The notes under the pieces: model-generated
Told to the model about the DNA's origin: nothing
What the model saw: only the letters and a program-made list of their open reading frames with translations
The model's database searches: none
Made by a program: the position numbers and the translations under genes
NCBI GenBank assembly: GCA_009760855.2
Contig: WPIO01000010.1
Span: 2,993,501 to 3,057,500 of the forward strand
Reading direction: 5' to 3'
DNA: 64,000 bases
From: Cristatella mucedo
Taxonomy: Eukaryota > Bryozoa > Phylactolaemata > Cristatellidae
Shown: positions 1 to 14,400 of the stretch, in pieces
How positions within the stretch are numbered: position 1 is the first letter of the stretch
How the letters are laid out: every line of letters starts with the position of its first letter

Positions 1-489
1 TAAAGGAGGATTTGGTACCTGGTGGGCGATAGACTACTGCCACTATCGGTAGCTTGTTTTTGGGTGAGACCAAGACAATTGATTCAAAAGACTGCTTCGA
101 AGGCACTGCAAATGGCTTGAAGTTGAATTTCGAGCGCACGACAATAGCAACTTCACCTCCAGTTTTGATTGATCTAGGGGTGTGAAAGAACGAGAAACCA
201 GATGGAGTAGCGTCTCTATTTGTCGGGCAGTTTATCGATTTTAGCCAAGTTTCAGTTAGGGCGAGCAGGTCGATACCATTTTCAGAAATAAGGTCGCTTA
301 TTACCTGAGGTTTATTGCACATTGAGCGTGGATTCCAAAGGCAAGCGTTAAGTCTGGCCGATTGAGTTACAACAGGCCAAATGACCACTAATTTAGAGAG
401 ATTTACAGTGATGCATGTGGGGGAGCGTGCTGAGCAGTTCGAGACAATGATAGGAAGGGATGTCCTGACGTCAGTCGGATGTGAATATT
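1..489 (-). mobile_element. LINE endonuclease domain, open frame running off the left edge
   Basis: Reading leftward from 489 on the minus strand, one frame stays open for about 160 codons to the window edge. It resembles the apurinic-type endonuclease (EEP fold) that begins ORF2 of L2/CR1/Jockey-like LINEs. I see the motif LWNPRSM followed by NK (about 310-340), then LLALTETWL with the catalytic Glu (about 250-280), GGEVAIVVRS (about 130-160), and VAVVYRPPG near 15-40. This enzyme nicks target DNA for target-primed reverse transcription. The frame is intact as far as seen, so the rest of ORF2 should lie left of the window. An in-frame TAA just right of 489 bounds it. It need not belong to the LINE fragment at 490-1,075, because on this strand that fragment is C-terminal RT sequence lying upstream. 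Confidence 0.8.
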
Positions 490-1075
490 AGGCTATCGGA
501 GCATGTGAACTGAAAGTGCAGTCATCATGGAGTTTGAGATTGGTTAGAGGTACAGCTAAACGGCAGGAGTCAGGAAAGTGAGTGGGACGATGCAAAGCCT
601 GAATAGGAAGTGATACGAATAGATATTCTGGAGCAAGAGAATGAGCCCAGAGTATAGTGGTAGAACTTTGAAGTCTATGTGCTGCTTGATACAAAATTCA
701 TATCGGTCTGTGAGAATTGTAGTAATGTGACAGTTCCAACGTTTACATCAGGCCTGGCTGCAGAGTTTTGCACGAACTGTAAGCATCTGATTTTACAGGC
801 AAGATGACCCACGAGCAGTGAGTTACACCTATGCATTCTAAATGAGGTTATCATGAATACATGCACCAGCTTGACTTTGGTATCCTTCTCTAATCAGGCC
901 AAAAATTCTGCAATGGCACGTAGTTGAAAGTAGGCAGACTTGACTTCGGAAGTAGACATCTAGATTAAGTGCTGACACTACAGAGATATGCTGGCCTTGC
1001 CCCTTTTGAGGGTTAGACATTTAACTTTCTGTGTAACTGCGGATTTGTCCATAATACTCACTCGGTTGTATCGTC
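490..1075 (-). mobile_element. L2-like LINE (family A) fragment, C-terminal RT region
   Basis: Broken minus-strand frames match the C-terminal part of family A ORF2. A piece near 700-800 reads CLQFVQNSAAR, as in intact copies, and the frame ending at 488 reads CTFSSHAPIA, matching the family motif [10 protein letters not shown] but stopping short of the usual WNSLP. The copy is cut near 490, where an endonuclease frame begins. It lacks the 3' UTR and (ATT)n tail. Confidence 0.7.
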
Positions 1076-1170
1076 ATTGAATTTGAGCCCAGCACCTTCG
1101 CTTGACCTCTTCAACTGCCGCCATCGTGCCACCATGTTGCAATCATGTTGCTTGTGCTGTCTGCTTGCAG

Positions 1171-1340
1171 TATGGGGCTTCGGCTTACTGTTCATGCTGC
1201 TGATCAACGCCACCACGCTGGCCGGCGTCGTGCTGCTGCCCCTGCGCAAGAAGGCTTCCTACAGCGTCGTCCTCATGTTCATGGTCGCCTTAGCCATGGG
1301 CTGTCTCGTTGGAAATGGGGTGTTCGTGCTGGTGCCCGAG
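1171..1340 (+). CDS. ZIP transporter exon A (TM1-TM2)
   Basis: The acceptor reads CTGTCTGCTTGCAG before 1171 and the donor GAG|GTGAGC is at 1341. The first two bases complete a codon begun in an upstream exon. The exon encodes TM1 ([20 protein letters not shown]), a basic LRKK turn and TM2 ([20 protein letters not shown]), ending in VPE exactly at a codon boundary. The same frame is open from 1077 to 1592, but the part outside the exon has no family match. Confidence 0.92.
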
Positions 1341-1619
1341 GTGAGCGGCTCCATCGCGCCCGCGGCCGTGCCGGCTCACCCAGCGGATGTGCCATCCTCG
1401 GCTATCTGTTGCCTGCCTCGGCTGTCTGTTACCCCCAGAGGTGCTCAAAAGGGGAGATCTGCCTTCTTTCTGTTATATGCACAGAATCATGCAACGGTGA
1501 GTACGAAAAACATGCTGCAACAAGAGACACGTTCGCTGCCTGCTTTCTGCAAACCTCATTATTCATTAAACACCGACTTGCAGACCAGATGATGGTAACG
1601 AGCACAGTAATACTGCTGG

Positions 1620-1657
<38 letters not shown>

Positions 1658-1911
1658 TGTTTCTCCTGTGCTCTCTGTACGTGTGGCCCTCTCTTGCTCG
1701 TCGTCTATCTACTCTGCTGTTCCTGCCCTCTTTTTCTCTCTATCCCTTATCTCCCTCGCATTTATCTATCTTTATCTATTTCTCCGTCGATCCATTCGAT
1801 GTCTGTCTCTCTCTCTCTCTATTTCTCTATTTATCTATTTATATTGCCCATTGGCAGTCATTCTCACTTATTCTGTGTGTGTCTGTCTCCCTGTCTCTCC
1901 ATGTATGTTTA

Positions 1912-1973
<62 letters not shown>

Positions 1974-4900
1974 TGAGTGCATATGTGTTGTGTGTGCATT
2001 GGCGTGTCTCACTCTGTATAACTCACTGTTTCTTCCATTCACAAATTCTTAGTTTACCTTGCTATTTCAATGGTCGGTTTTTGTAGCCGAGATTTTCGGT
2101 AGAGACATCCAGCTATAGTTGCGACTGGATGTTTACATTTTAGCGCTTAGGTGTGTGCATTTTAGCATATATTGAATGCACCTTAAACCACCGAAGATGA
2201 TTACATGAATGCTACTGAATTAGGTCGTTCATGCTTTATAAAAATCTGAAATTCTGTAATGCAGCTGAAATTGTAGCAATACAAACTAACTTTGAACCGG
2301 CCAGTTTGTCGTATGTGGTTACCGGATGTCTTTTCGGCCGACTGCTGTCGTCGTCTTCTCGGCCAAGTGCTCTGTGCCTCCTCTGTCTTCTGGGACTTCC
2401 AGACTTTCGGTTACATACATTCTGACAAAAGACTGATCATGATCGCCCATAGATTTCAATTTAGTGTGAGGAAATGCCTAGTTCCTCGGAGTGGGGTCAA
2501 ATGAAATTGCTCTTAAAGGGGCCACCAAGCCTTTCCGAGCAGATTTCAAAGAGATTTGCCGTACCTCTCGAGGGCCAGGTTTGGCACCCTCATCAAGATA
2601 GTGGTGCTAAAATTAGCTGTGAGACCTCTGAAATAGGCTTGCAGTTTTTATCTTTTGTTTTGGCAATGGCCTGGTTTGCCTCGATCCAGTGCCAAATGCT
2701 TGGGTTAGCTGCTGCATTCGCTGCAGCTGCTGCTAGCAGCAGCTGATGTTCGGCGATGCTTCTGCCGAGTGGCAGTCCTTCTGAGACAGGCCAGCAGCAA
2801 TCGGATCAGCTCTGCTGTCCTGGCAAAGGCCGGCGTGATCTGCTGCAAATGTGGTCTGATGTACTGCTGTGATAGGAGAGGAGTGCCAAAGGTCGAGCTA
2901 GCCTGGAGGTTGGCTAAATAAAGCTCGAGCCTTAGTTAATGAGATAAACCGGCATGTCGAATCAACTCCAGCCAGGGTCTTGCACCTTTGGCTTCTACTC
3001 GTTCAGCTTGCTCTCCACCTTGCTCACCACCACCTCCCGGTCAGCTGGCTGATGTGCCAATAATGCAGTGCTCTTGGCCTATTTGTCGAAAGTCACACAG
3101 CCAGTGTCGCATGCCGTTAGAGCCGTTCGTGTCTGGTTGGCTGGCTGCAGCCAGAGTTTGGCCAGTGGCTGCTCCTCCTCAATCAATTCAGCTGCCGAGG
3201 CTGCTCGGCGAGCAGCTCCGAGAAGCTTTCTTGGAGCTGGGTCGTGCAGCGGTGCGTGCATACATATATGTATCCGACGCATGTGATATATACATACACT
3301 AGCATGCATGTCAATGATGCAGCTTGGCTCTGCTTGTATTTAGCAAAAGTCTGGAACTCGCTTCCAGCTTCGGTCACCACCTGCAATGACTTGGCATCAT
3401 TTGATTATCAGCTACCGAAGCACCTGCTCTGTACAGCTTTCCCTGCCCCCTTCTCCACCGCCATTGAACGTGTCTCTTGTTGCAGCATGCTTTTCGTACT
3501 AACCGCTGCATGATTCTGTGCATATTACTAACCAGGGCTCCTACAAACCGGTAGCCCGGAGTGTCTTCTTGTGGGCTTTAGCAATTTGGCCTATGCGTGA
3601 GACTGGTTTGGTTTTGCACGTTTGTCTAAACATGTGTGCATGTCATTGACCCCTGGTTATGTTCGCCAGCAGCAGGTTATAAAGCATCTAGATAGAGATT
3701 TAGTTTGCTTGCATTGCTATACAAACGACAAATTACTATTATTATTATTACTATTATTATTATCATCTTCGGTAGCAGTAACTTCTGAACTAAAAGATTT
3801 TTAATAAAACCGGGAAACTCGGTCACATGGGTTGGAAATTGAATTGAACGAATGCAGATTGCTGGGCTGTCTACTTCTGTTTGACACTGTCGTGCCTGAG
3901 AAGGTAGTTTGACTTGATCAAGTTCAAGTTCTTAAAACGGACCTGGTAGAAAAGCAAGGACGAATCAGGTACTGTAAGTGCAGGTTGCCTGGGCTTCAGC
4001 TCATTCACTATTAAAACCTTTGGCTGACTTGGAGGTTGTTCTAGTCAGTGGGCAACCAACCTGCAGCCACGAGTTGGTCGAGAGGAAGTGTGAGTAGGTA
4101 TGTATCTCACTATGTATCTGTATATTTATCTTGGTCTGTAAATCATTGTAGCTGCAACGACTAAGCTGGTAGTGTGGCGCTGCAGAGTTTCCTATCGTGT
4201 GCTCAAAGCCCGAGCAGCTGTCGGTGCACATACGGTTGCCAATAGCCTTTGGCTCATGCAGCAAAGAGCAAGTGACAAGCCATTGATGGGTCAGAGGAGA
4301 CAGACAGCTGAGAGTTGAGCAACATAGAAGTTGCAGGGCACAACGGCTGGAAAGGACATGCCAGACTCGGCAGCATGAATGAAGATGCCATTGCATGTGA
4401 AATTGTGGAATTGCATTCCAAAGTAGCCTAGGAGCCATAGAGCAAAAGCCTCGGTCTCTGATAATCTGTATGTGAACGAATACTTGAATTTATAAAAGTG
4501 AGATGGTGGTCTAGCTAATTTAATGACCTGGTACAATTTGAAGGTAAAACGAGGCTGAAACTGGTGCAGCAAACATGCCAGCTGCTGAGGAGACAAGCCA
4601 AGCCGTGCATGTCATTGGAAGGGTCGAATTTAGAGTTGTACTGGGTATCCGTAGGCAGATCAGCCACCGGGAACCGTTACATCACCTTTAGAAAGTGAGA
4701 CACTTGGCCGAATCACTTGGGTTTACAGACCAATATTGCAATCATATTCATTACTGCTAAGTATCTCATGGTTTTTTGGTAGCCCCCCCACCCACCCAAT
4801 ACTGAGTGAGATTAATCTGGTTCTAGTGAGAATCAGGATCTGCTAAGAGCTTGAGTCAGCCTTTTTTAAGTCAGTAGTCCCTAATCCTTGACAGGGAGAG

Positions 4901-7900
4901 AACATGGTGACTAGCTATCGAAGCGATCTTTTTGAATAAATTGGAAATGTCGCCCGAACTAGGAGTATTCGGCGATGGCTGCACTACCCCCATCCAGTTA
5001 GAGGAGAGCAAATTCGATTATTCCAGCCACGCATTTAGGGTTGAGAGGTTTGGTTTCATCATCATTCACTTCGCTCGTGCTTCGTTTTTTTCCCTTCTGC
5101 ACATTCAGGGATTTAGATAGTGAGGCAGGCAGTGGCCATTCTGGGTGCCTGGCCCGATCAGTTTGCTCAAGGCCTGACCGAGGTAAGTGCTGCAGTTAGT
5201 CGGGCCTGAACTCGACTGCTCAGCCCTTGTCTGCAGCTGATGGCTGGAGGATCATCATAATTCTCGTGATGGAAGGTTCCTGCATGCAAACACATTTTGC
5301 AAAAAATGTATCCAGCTGCAACAGCTGCACTCACTTGGGCATGCTCAGCTCTGGTGCTGTTTGTTCCATTGCTCTGCACAAGTGACAAGTGATGTGGAGT
5401 TGCCCACAACTTATGACAGTATCTGACTTTACGTTGGATGCTATATCGATAGCAAATCCGTGTCAACTTACTGTTTCTTTGTATCAGTTGAAAATCGGTT
5501 ACCGAAAAATTACTGCAGAAGGTTTTTGTCTCAATGCATCTGTCGAGACTTAGTCGAGATCATGCAGACTGTCACGGTCGCTACAATGCTTGCTACTAAT
5601 CAGCTATGACAAGTTTTCTTTTGTATTCTGAATTGCTTGCGATCTTTCTGTCCAGATTCGATACCTGCTTGGTAACCTGTCATGATTTAGTAGCCTAGCC
5701 TGCATGCTAAACCTCTGACGGTGTCTATAAAGTACTGCTTCTGCCAGTTTTTGGTGCTGCTGCTACACTGTGCTTCTCTGGCCGAGCACGTACCCGTGCA
5801 CGAAGCTTATATTTCAATTCGTTTGCCTGCCAGCCTGGCATTCTGCTTGCTTCTTGTGTGCTCGAGCCAGTTATATCTAGTTAGCACTTATATGTAATGC
5901 CCAAATCCTTGTGAAGCATGGACATTCATTTAAGAAGCACAGCACTGCCTCCTCTACCTACCTGCATCGGCCTGTGCTTTCTCTCTCTTCAGTGCTTTTA
6001 GCTTCGTTTGATATGCACTGCTTTTATGTCAGTGCCTGCATCTGCATTATAGTCTGTACAAAATGCGTTCACCCGAGCAGCAGCTGCGGCTGTGTCACCC
6101 GATTGTCGAAAGAGGATATCGCACGGGCACGCTGTTGACTTGGCTCGTGCGTGCATGTACCACCGGCAGGGGCCAATGAAGATGTGACCGGATAGTGTGT
6201 AGAGATGCTAGCATTTTTCCTTTTTCCTTTGGTGTCAAAGCATCGGCCCTAGGCGCCTGCCGCTTGTCTCTGGTTCGTCTTGCGCAGCCCAGCCGCCGGC
6301 CGTTCGGTTTACCGCCCGACCGTTCTTTCGCAGGCCTTTGAAATCACGAATGAGGACTACTATCTGGGGAAGGCATTTGCCATCATCTCGGGCATCTACA
6401 TCTTTTACGTCATGGAGCACGTGCTCGAGCTGCTAACTAGCCACGGCTGCTGTCGCCGCGGCAGCCGAAGAGGTAGCCTACTGGCAGTGAATGGAGCAGA
6501 AGTGGCTGGCTCGGTAAGTTCTTGCCACGACCCATCATGAAGCAAGGCTGCACAGTGGCAGGGCCCTGCTGCTGCTGCTGCTGTGTAATCGCTGCAAGGC
6601 GCGCTTCGTCGCTTGTCAGTTTCGTTAGGCGTGTTGCATTACGTGGCTGAGTCGTCAGCCGAGACTGCCCGCGGTCTTTGATTGGCGCCGGGCAGCGTAC
6701 TTTAATGCTGGGCTCTGTGAAGCCGTTGCCCATTCGCTGCTCACTGTTGACGAGCTGAGCAACCGAGGCCTGCACGCATGCCCGGCGATGGATTAGCTCC
6801 ACCATTTGCTTGGCACCACCTCTGGTAGTCGGTCAGACTTTTCTATAGCTGAGCGCTGCCTGCTCTATCCAATCAGCTTACTGGTAAATTACCTACTGGT
6901 TATACCATAGTGTGAATACCTAAAGTGCTACTAGTAAGGCAATGGCCCTACTCGTAATACTTGAGGCTTGATTCATAAAGTCCTAATAATAATATTGCAT
7001 TTCTTATAGCGCCCTCGGAGAACACAAATCTCTTTCTAAGCACTTTACATTTGCTGCAAAGGAAATATGACCGAATGGATTAGTGGTAGCATGCTCAATG
7101 ACAACATAAGATGGTTAGAGGTGGTATGCACAGAGTCAGCATGCTAGTATGATTAGTGGCAGCATGCTCAGTGTCAGCATGCAAACGTGCACAAAGGACG
7201 AATCACAAGGACCCATTAAATGGTGTGATAAAAAGACGTATTTTAGCTTCATTTTAAATGTGTCAAGTCAAGGGATGTCGTGCCACCAGTCGGAAGTGAG
7301 TTCCAGCTTTTGGGAGCAGAGGAACTAAAGGCAAGGTCCCAAAGGGTTTGAGATATTTACAAGGTGTAGCTAAACTATTTGATTCAGAAAAGTGGGTGAC
7401 ATGATGCCTAGAATAGTGTGGGGAGTAGATTTGATAAGTAGGCTGCAGCCAAAGAATGAAGAGAACCCAACAGTAGTGACAGATCCTTTAAGTCGATGTG
7501 CAGCTTGACTGGGAGCCAGTGCAGGTCAGCTAGAAGTGGTGTGATGTGGCAACTGTGGTGCTCACGACAGGCAAGCCTAGCTGCAGAGCTTTGCACAAGC
7601 TGTAAGCACCTGATTTCACAGGCCGGTAGACCAGCAAGCAGTGAGTGACCAAAGTCAAGACGGAATGTCAAAAAATGCATGGACCAATTTAGATGCGGTA
7701 TCCCTGTTTAAACAAGCCCGAATTTTAGTAATGTTATGTAGCTGAAAGCAGGCAGACTTGACTGTGGAGCTGATGGGGTCGTCTGATGAAAATTCACTTT
7801 GGAACAGGACACCTTGATTATGTGCTGATTCAACAGAAGATGTGCTAGCAGAGCCGATTTTTAGCATTAGGTTATTCAATTTCTTAGTCACACTTGGTTT

Positions 7901-8357
7901 GCCCACAACTAGTAAGTTTATTTTTATCATCATTCAATTTAAGAAAGTTTGCTGCCATCTATGTGTGGATTTCGTCAATACGTGCACTAGCAGAGTTTAG
8001 AGAATTCGATGTGCTGGGATGGATCAAAGCAAAAATACAACAAGTGTCTTCTGCATAAAAGTGAAAGCCTAGATTGTGTCTTGCAATCACGTCGGCAAGA
8101 GGGAGAGTATAAACCTTGGAAAGAGCCGGACCAAGCTCAGAGCGCTGAGGTACCCCATACTTCAATGGTCCTAACTAGTAGTGCTCACCCATGCTTAGTA
8201 CTGCTCATTTGTGGCGAGTAAACATTACAGTCAGATATTGCAACGCTTGAATGTGGCAGTTTGGGTAAAAGGGTCGACTTGTTTTTTTAATTTATAACCT
8301 TTCGTAATTATTAAATGGTGCCGTTTCTTCTGTGACTGTGTATGTGGCTATGTGAAA

Positions 8358-8412
<55 letters not shown>

Positions 8413-11400
8413 TCATTTATATAGCGCCCCAAGAGAACTTAATCTCTATTCAGGCGCTTCAAATGATCTGGTATGCATCTGGGTGTGGGCCGAAGATAAA
8501 CAATATCACTCACGTGAAGACTTATTTGTTGCAAAATGCAAGACCTAGTACCATCTAGATCTTAGGGGAGGGAGGGAGGGAGAAGCAACTGAGTGAGATG
8601 ACAATTCATTCGCTGCTACCGTGTCACTTTGTGCAGCACTTGTTATTTCTCACGGTGATAGTGTTGGTGCCATTCACATTTCTAACGGCTGTTTCTCTTG
8701 CACACACAGCTCTGTGCCTAATTTCGTCAGGGTACTAGCTTTATAGTTTGGCCGTTTTGGCTTCGTCTCATACAAGCTGATTTAACAACCTCTTTTGTAT
8801 AGCAATAGAAGAGCCTTTACAGCTATCACCACTGCTTGCAGCAGCGATAAAGGATCGCCCACCACAGGATTCGAACCCACGATCTCGGGGCCGAGGTCGT
8901 GAAATATGTCAAACTCTGGTCCGTTTCACTTCCTTTCTTTCCGTTCATCTCGAAAGTAATAATAATAATAATAATAATATTGCACTTGATAAAGCGCCCT
9001 CAGAGAACTTAATCTCTTTCTAGGCGCTTTACATTTGCTGGCTTGTGCCTGTTCAGTGCACTGAGCCGCTAAAGTTTTTGACCACTGCAGACCACCAGCT
9101 AGAAAAATCTACTGCCATCAAAATTCGAGTTTAGGATTCATGAATGTCAGTAGAAGATTCGTGGAATTTGTGCCGTACTAAGTCGATGGTTGATGTGATA
9201 GAGCTGGCTGTGGTACATCTGAGCGGTCTGGTTTTGCACATCGTATTCAGCTTTCAATTGGCTGGGGCAGCTGCCATTATCTGCCTTCACTCGACCCTTG
9301 CTGGCATACATACAGTTGACCGGCGACTGCCACTCCACCTCGGTCGGATGCCCTGCAGCCGAGGAAGCAGTTTTTTCTGTTTCCTTTGATGCAGACATTG
9401 AAGCCTTTTGTTTGCTATGCCGCAGAGGCTCAGCAGTTGAGTGAATCAGATAGCATTTACACACACTAGATAGCTATAAAGCAGACAAGGGTAAAGTGAA
9501 CAAAACCTCTGAAAGTGAAAGTACTACAGTTGCAAGACCAAGGTAATGCCTCTAGTTATATATTTTGGACTAACTGTACTGGGCATGCCACTTTACATAC
9601 ATCTGCAATTAAAGGCATGGCTCTAGGTGTCATATTCCAAAGCGACCTCTCGTTAGACGACCATATCAGCTCCATAGTCAAATCTGCCTATTTTCAGCTT
9701 CATAACATTGCTAAAATTCGGGCTTGTTTAGATAAGGATACCACGTCTAAGTTGGTCCGTGCAGTCGTGACATCTCGTCTAGACTTCTGCAACTCACTGC
9801 TTACTGGCCTACCAGCATGTGCGATCAGGCGATTGCAGCTGGTGCAAAACTCTGCAGCTAGGCTTGTCTGTCGTGAGCGTCGAAGTTGCCACATTACTCC
9901 ACTTCTCGCCGACCTGCAGTCAAGCAACGGATTGACTTCAAGGTTCTGTCGCTCACTATTAGGTCCCTTCATTCTATGGCTCCAGCCTATCTCTCCGACA
10001 TACTCTCCCATCGTACCACCCGCTTTTCGGAATCCAACAGTCTTGAAATACCTTGTACAAACCTTAAATCCTTTGGAGACCGTGCATTTAGTTCGTATGC
10101 TCCCAAAGCCTGGAACTCCCTCCCGACCTGTGTCAGAACATCCCCTGACCTGACCACATTTAAAAGGAACTTAAAAACACATCTATTTAGGACAGCATTT
10201 AGTGGGTCCCTGTGATTCGTCCTTGATGTGCTTATGCGTGCTGACACTGTGCATGCTGCCACTAACCACATTTGCATGCTGACCCTGTGCATGTCACCCC
10301 TAACCATATTATTCATTTTGTTTGTTTTTTCAAGCATGATTTTACTTACCATTCAATTGCTTTTCCCTTTGCAGCAAATGTAAAGCGCCTAGAAAGAGAT
10401 CAAGTTCTCTGAGGGCGCTTTATCAAGTACATTATTATTATTATTATTGTTATGGTTAACTGTCGGTGCATTAGCAAATTCTTGATTTAGAGAGGGCAAA
10501 ATTTTAATGCAATATTAAAGTGCATACCCGTACCTAAAGAGATGCCACAAAGTATTAACTTCAATGTGTGTAGAGAGCCTGAAAAAGGATTAACTTTTTG
10601 CTAGGATTAGAGATAAGATCTTTGCCAGGCCTATTCATTGGAGTATATTTAATCGGTTTTTATAGAGGCACTGTTGAGTATAGCAGTTATTCTAGTTCAA
10701 TCAAGCCAGCTGCTGGTGTAAGATGGGAGGAGTGAGAGAACTTGAGTATAATTTTAATAAAAGATTTAGAGAAGAGTGCACGATAATTATAATAATAATA
10801 CATTTGGTAAAGCGCCCTCAGAGAACTCAATCTCTTTCTAGATGCTTTACATTTGCTGCAAAGGAAGCATGATCAAATCGTTAGTGGTAGCATACTCAAT
10901 AAACTAAAAATAAATAACGTAGTTAGGGGTGACATGCACAGGGTCAGCATGCACAGTGTCAGCAGGCATAAGTTAGTAAGGACGAATTACAGGGACCCAC
11001 TAAATGTTGTGATAAATAGATGCGTTTTTAGTTTCTTTTTAACCGTGAGAAAGTCAAGAGATGTCGTGATGCAGGTTGGGAGTGAGTTCCAGGCTTTGGG
11101 CGCATACTAACTAAAAGCACGGTGTCTAAGTGATTTGAAATTTGTACGGGGTATGGGTTAACAGTTAAATTCAGAGAAGGATGTTATTATTAAGTTGCAG
11201 AAATTCGTGTGCTTGTCCGCTTGTCCACATGACAGTCATGCTTAACCCCGCCATTTTTTAATAGAGCAGCCGTCGATCGATGATGTTGAAGGTATATGGA
11301 ATATGGAGGCTGAGAGAAGAGAATAAGCATGCCTCTTAACGTTGCTGCCCAAAGGGTTTTCTATGGGTATGAGCTATATTGTTGCCAACCCATTTGGTTT

Positions 11401-14400
11401 CTTTCTGACTGACTGCATATTCTCTTGCATTGCACTCTAGATTTGGTATTCTGCAGTGGCGATTGACCTCTCGGCATGCATATTATTGGCTTCAGCTCGG
11501 TGTGTTAAGAGGGCGATTGCTGAGCGCCCAGGTGTCGAGTGCCTGATAATTACGCCTAATTACAGGTATCTGGTGGCCAGTCACTCCATCAACTCCACAG
11601 CCATCATCATCACCATCATTCATTGCTCCAGCCTGAGCTTGGATTAGAACTTCAGAGCAAAACATGTCAGCCTGGTGAAGATTCCACTGCCATGCTGATA
11701 AGTGCTGCTGTCAACAGTGGTGATTCTGTGTCTGTATGTAATCTTTCTGCCAGCTTGCCTGCCTCTTGTGCCTAGCTGCTTCGGTGTCTCGGTAAATAGT
11801 GATTGGTGCCATCATCACCCATTTTGATTGCTGCTACTCAGCAATTGCTGCCAAGGGTCTCTAGCCAAAGTAATCTTGAGTGATCCTATGGTGCATATTG
11901 GTACAAACTTGCAAGCCATACATCATGTAACTATGAGGCTAAATGTACCTACTAGGCATGCTTAACCGGATTCTCTTAAGGGCAGATCATGAAAGGTGTT
12001 TCAGCTCCTTATATTCATAACAGATTTTTACATGAAACCATGTGCATAATATTCATGGAGCTCTTCATACGATTCCTTGTTCCTTAAGCAAATTAAGTAA
12101 GCTGCTTGTGTAGTACAGGACTTGTAGTAGCAATCTGCTTACTGTAGTTTATGCAGTGTCCTTGTGCGTGCTGACACTGTGCATGCTGCCACTAACCACA
12201 TTTGCATGCTGACCCTGTGCATGTCACCCCTAACCATATTATTCATTTTGTTTGTTTTTCAAGCATGATTTTACTTACTATTCTATTGCATATCACTTTG
12301 CAGCAAATGTAAAGCGCCTAGAAAGAGATTAAGTTCTCTGAGGGCGCTTTATCAAGTGCAATATTATTATTATTATTATTATTAGTGTCCTGACAAGGTT
12401 TTGTTTTCGTAGTGTTTGAAAAATTTACATAGTGACCTCGTCTTCCAGCTTTGCCTCGTACAGCAAGAGGCCTGAATAACTTTTAGATACCAGAAAGTGT
12501 AAAGAGAATAAGCCCGAACACAATTTGATATTGTAGTGCACTAGTGATTGCTAGGGCCTTGTCTAATTCATAGTCAAGCCTGGAAAGAGCCATGCAAAAG
12601 ATCCGGTGTTCGTTAGATGTGCAAAAGAATTAAAAAATCTGCCTAAAATTGTTGCGAGGTATTGCACAACGAATGCAAAGTTATCAGCCAAAGGGTCATT
12701 GTGCATGAACGACTGTCTCAAACGTCAGCGCTGCCACAAAGCATGAACACAGCTGACGGCAATCTGTGACAGAAGGGTGATCATGAGCAGTGTGCTCATC
12801 ACCAATCTTCAACTTGTATGTCATGGCACACGTTCGATGACAATGACACGTTAGCGATTTGCACTTAGCTCTTGCCTAAGGTCAAGGATATATTGTGGGT
12901 GCCCTTTTCTTCGGGCTGCACCGCCAGACGACCGATGCAAATTTTGGTCTGCAATACTAGAGACCTACGAAAAAAATGACAGGGAGTATGTGTTGGTTTC
13001 TGAATGTTGTTATCTACTAGTTAGAAAAAATTGGGGGTACTCCAGTAGTGCAGTGCTTGAGAGTTAAGCCTATCGCCTGCAAAACCAAAGGCGATAGTCA
13101 TGCCAACTCATCTATTTGGACATGCAAAGCATTCGTGACTGGATTACTTACACACGAGCAAAAAAGTGTCGTCAAGTTTACCTAAAGTGGCCAAAAAAAG
13201 TATCGTCGAGGTCACCTAAAATGGCCATCGGATCATGCATTAATTCTGCAATCTGCTGTAATCGTGTGCAGTTTATAAAATAAAATGTGCTCTTATGTAA
13301 CATGTTAAGCAAAGTTTTAGCATAGTATGTGAACATTAAGTGCTAAAATTAATTTACCCCTCCACGATAATCAATAAGCTGCTGGAATCATCGGAATGAT
13401 TGGAAACAGAGTGAGCGAAGCATTCGTGAATTTCTGGCCTTATCGCTCTCCAAACGTCCTGCAAGCATGAGACAAGTGACTCTTTAGAAGTGATGCGACC
13501 CACCTAAGCTCTTAACCGTCTATTCACTGCACCTCGAAGATATTTCCTAGGATTCGGGTCTGACAATTGACTAGACCACTCGTTGTGGCCCTAAACTGAA
13601 CGTCGGAATACGGCCCTAAACTAAATTCAAAAATATGTAAAAAAAAAATATCATACACTTAGTGTGCTTAGGCTTATATTCCCATCTTAAAAGAAAATTG
13701 TTTCTACGAAGGCTCATTGTGCTAGGTACTGCAATTTTCTGGAGTAGCTCTAAATAAACGTCTTGTGGCAATTTTAAAGTGCCAAGAAAGAGATTGAGTT
13801 CTCTTAGGGCACTTTATTAAATGTATTATTTTTATTATTATTATTATAAGACGGCAGGTGCCCTCCACAGAAGCAGCCCGAGGTCATGATTCATTTGCTA
13901 ACAAATTTCACTGTGTTCTGAAGGCTTTGAGACTTTTATTATAATCTTTGAAACCTTCATTTGATAAACGACGCATGTATTGCATGTATTTGCAGTCACC
14001 AAAAGTGGTGAATTTACTCTCATCGTCCCCTTCGAATTACTGCTGTCAAAGTCGGTCAAACGTGCTCTTACACTAGCCCCCTCCAAGCGATCTACTTTAT
14101 ACTCGATGGACAGAAGTTAACTTGTTTTTATCGTTTAGAGCAAACATACCTTGTTCATCTGGTTGATGCCTGGTCGTATCCATACCAACTAGCTTCCCAG
14201 TAGGCCAGCTTTTAGCACGATTCGTCGTAGGAGTGAAATTATGCCTAAACCCTTATTTTTATCGGCCTATCCTCACGGGCCCGTGTAGCCACAAATGAGC
14301 AGTCAGGTTTCTTAGCAACATGATTATATCGGTCATGGTCATCTTCAGATTGTACCTAACTGAAGTCTCAACAATTTGCAATTGTAGCAGTCGTACTGTT

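Larger units (their letters stand above)
1341..6333 (+). other. ZIP intron 1, contents
   Basis: The donor is GTGAGC at 1341 and the acceptor CTTTCGCAG ends at 6333. Inside are pyrimidine microsatellites (1,620-1,830), a (GT)n tract (1,915-1,968), a plus-strand L2-like LINE 3' fragment (3,330-3,780) and a family C LINE fragment (4,080-4,610). I recognise nothing in 2,050-3,330 or 4,620-6,330; short open frames there have no family features. Confidence 0.75.

Noticed and set aside
1145-2086. 313-codon open frame as a gene
   Set aside because: It crosses ZIP exon A in another frame and then runs through CT and GT microsatellites, giving Ser-Leu and Cys-Val repeats.
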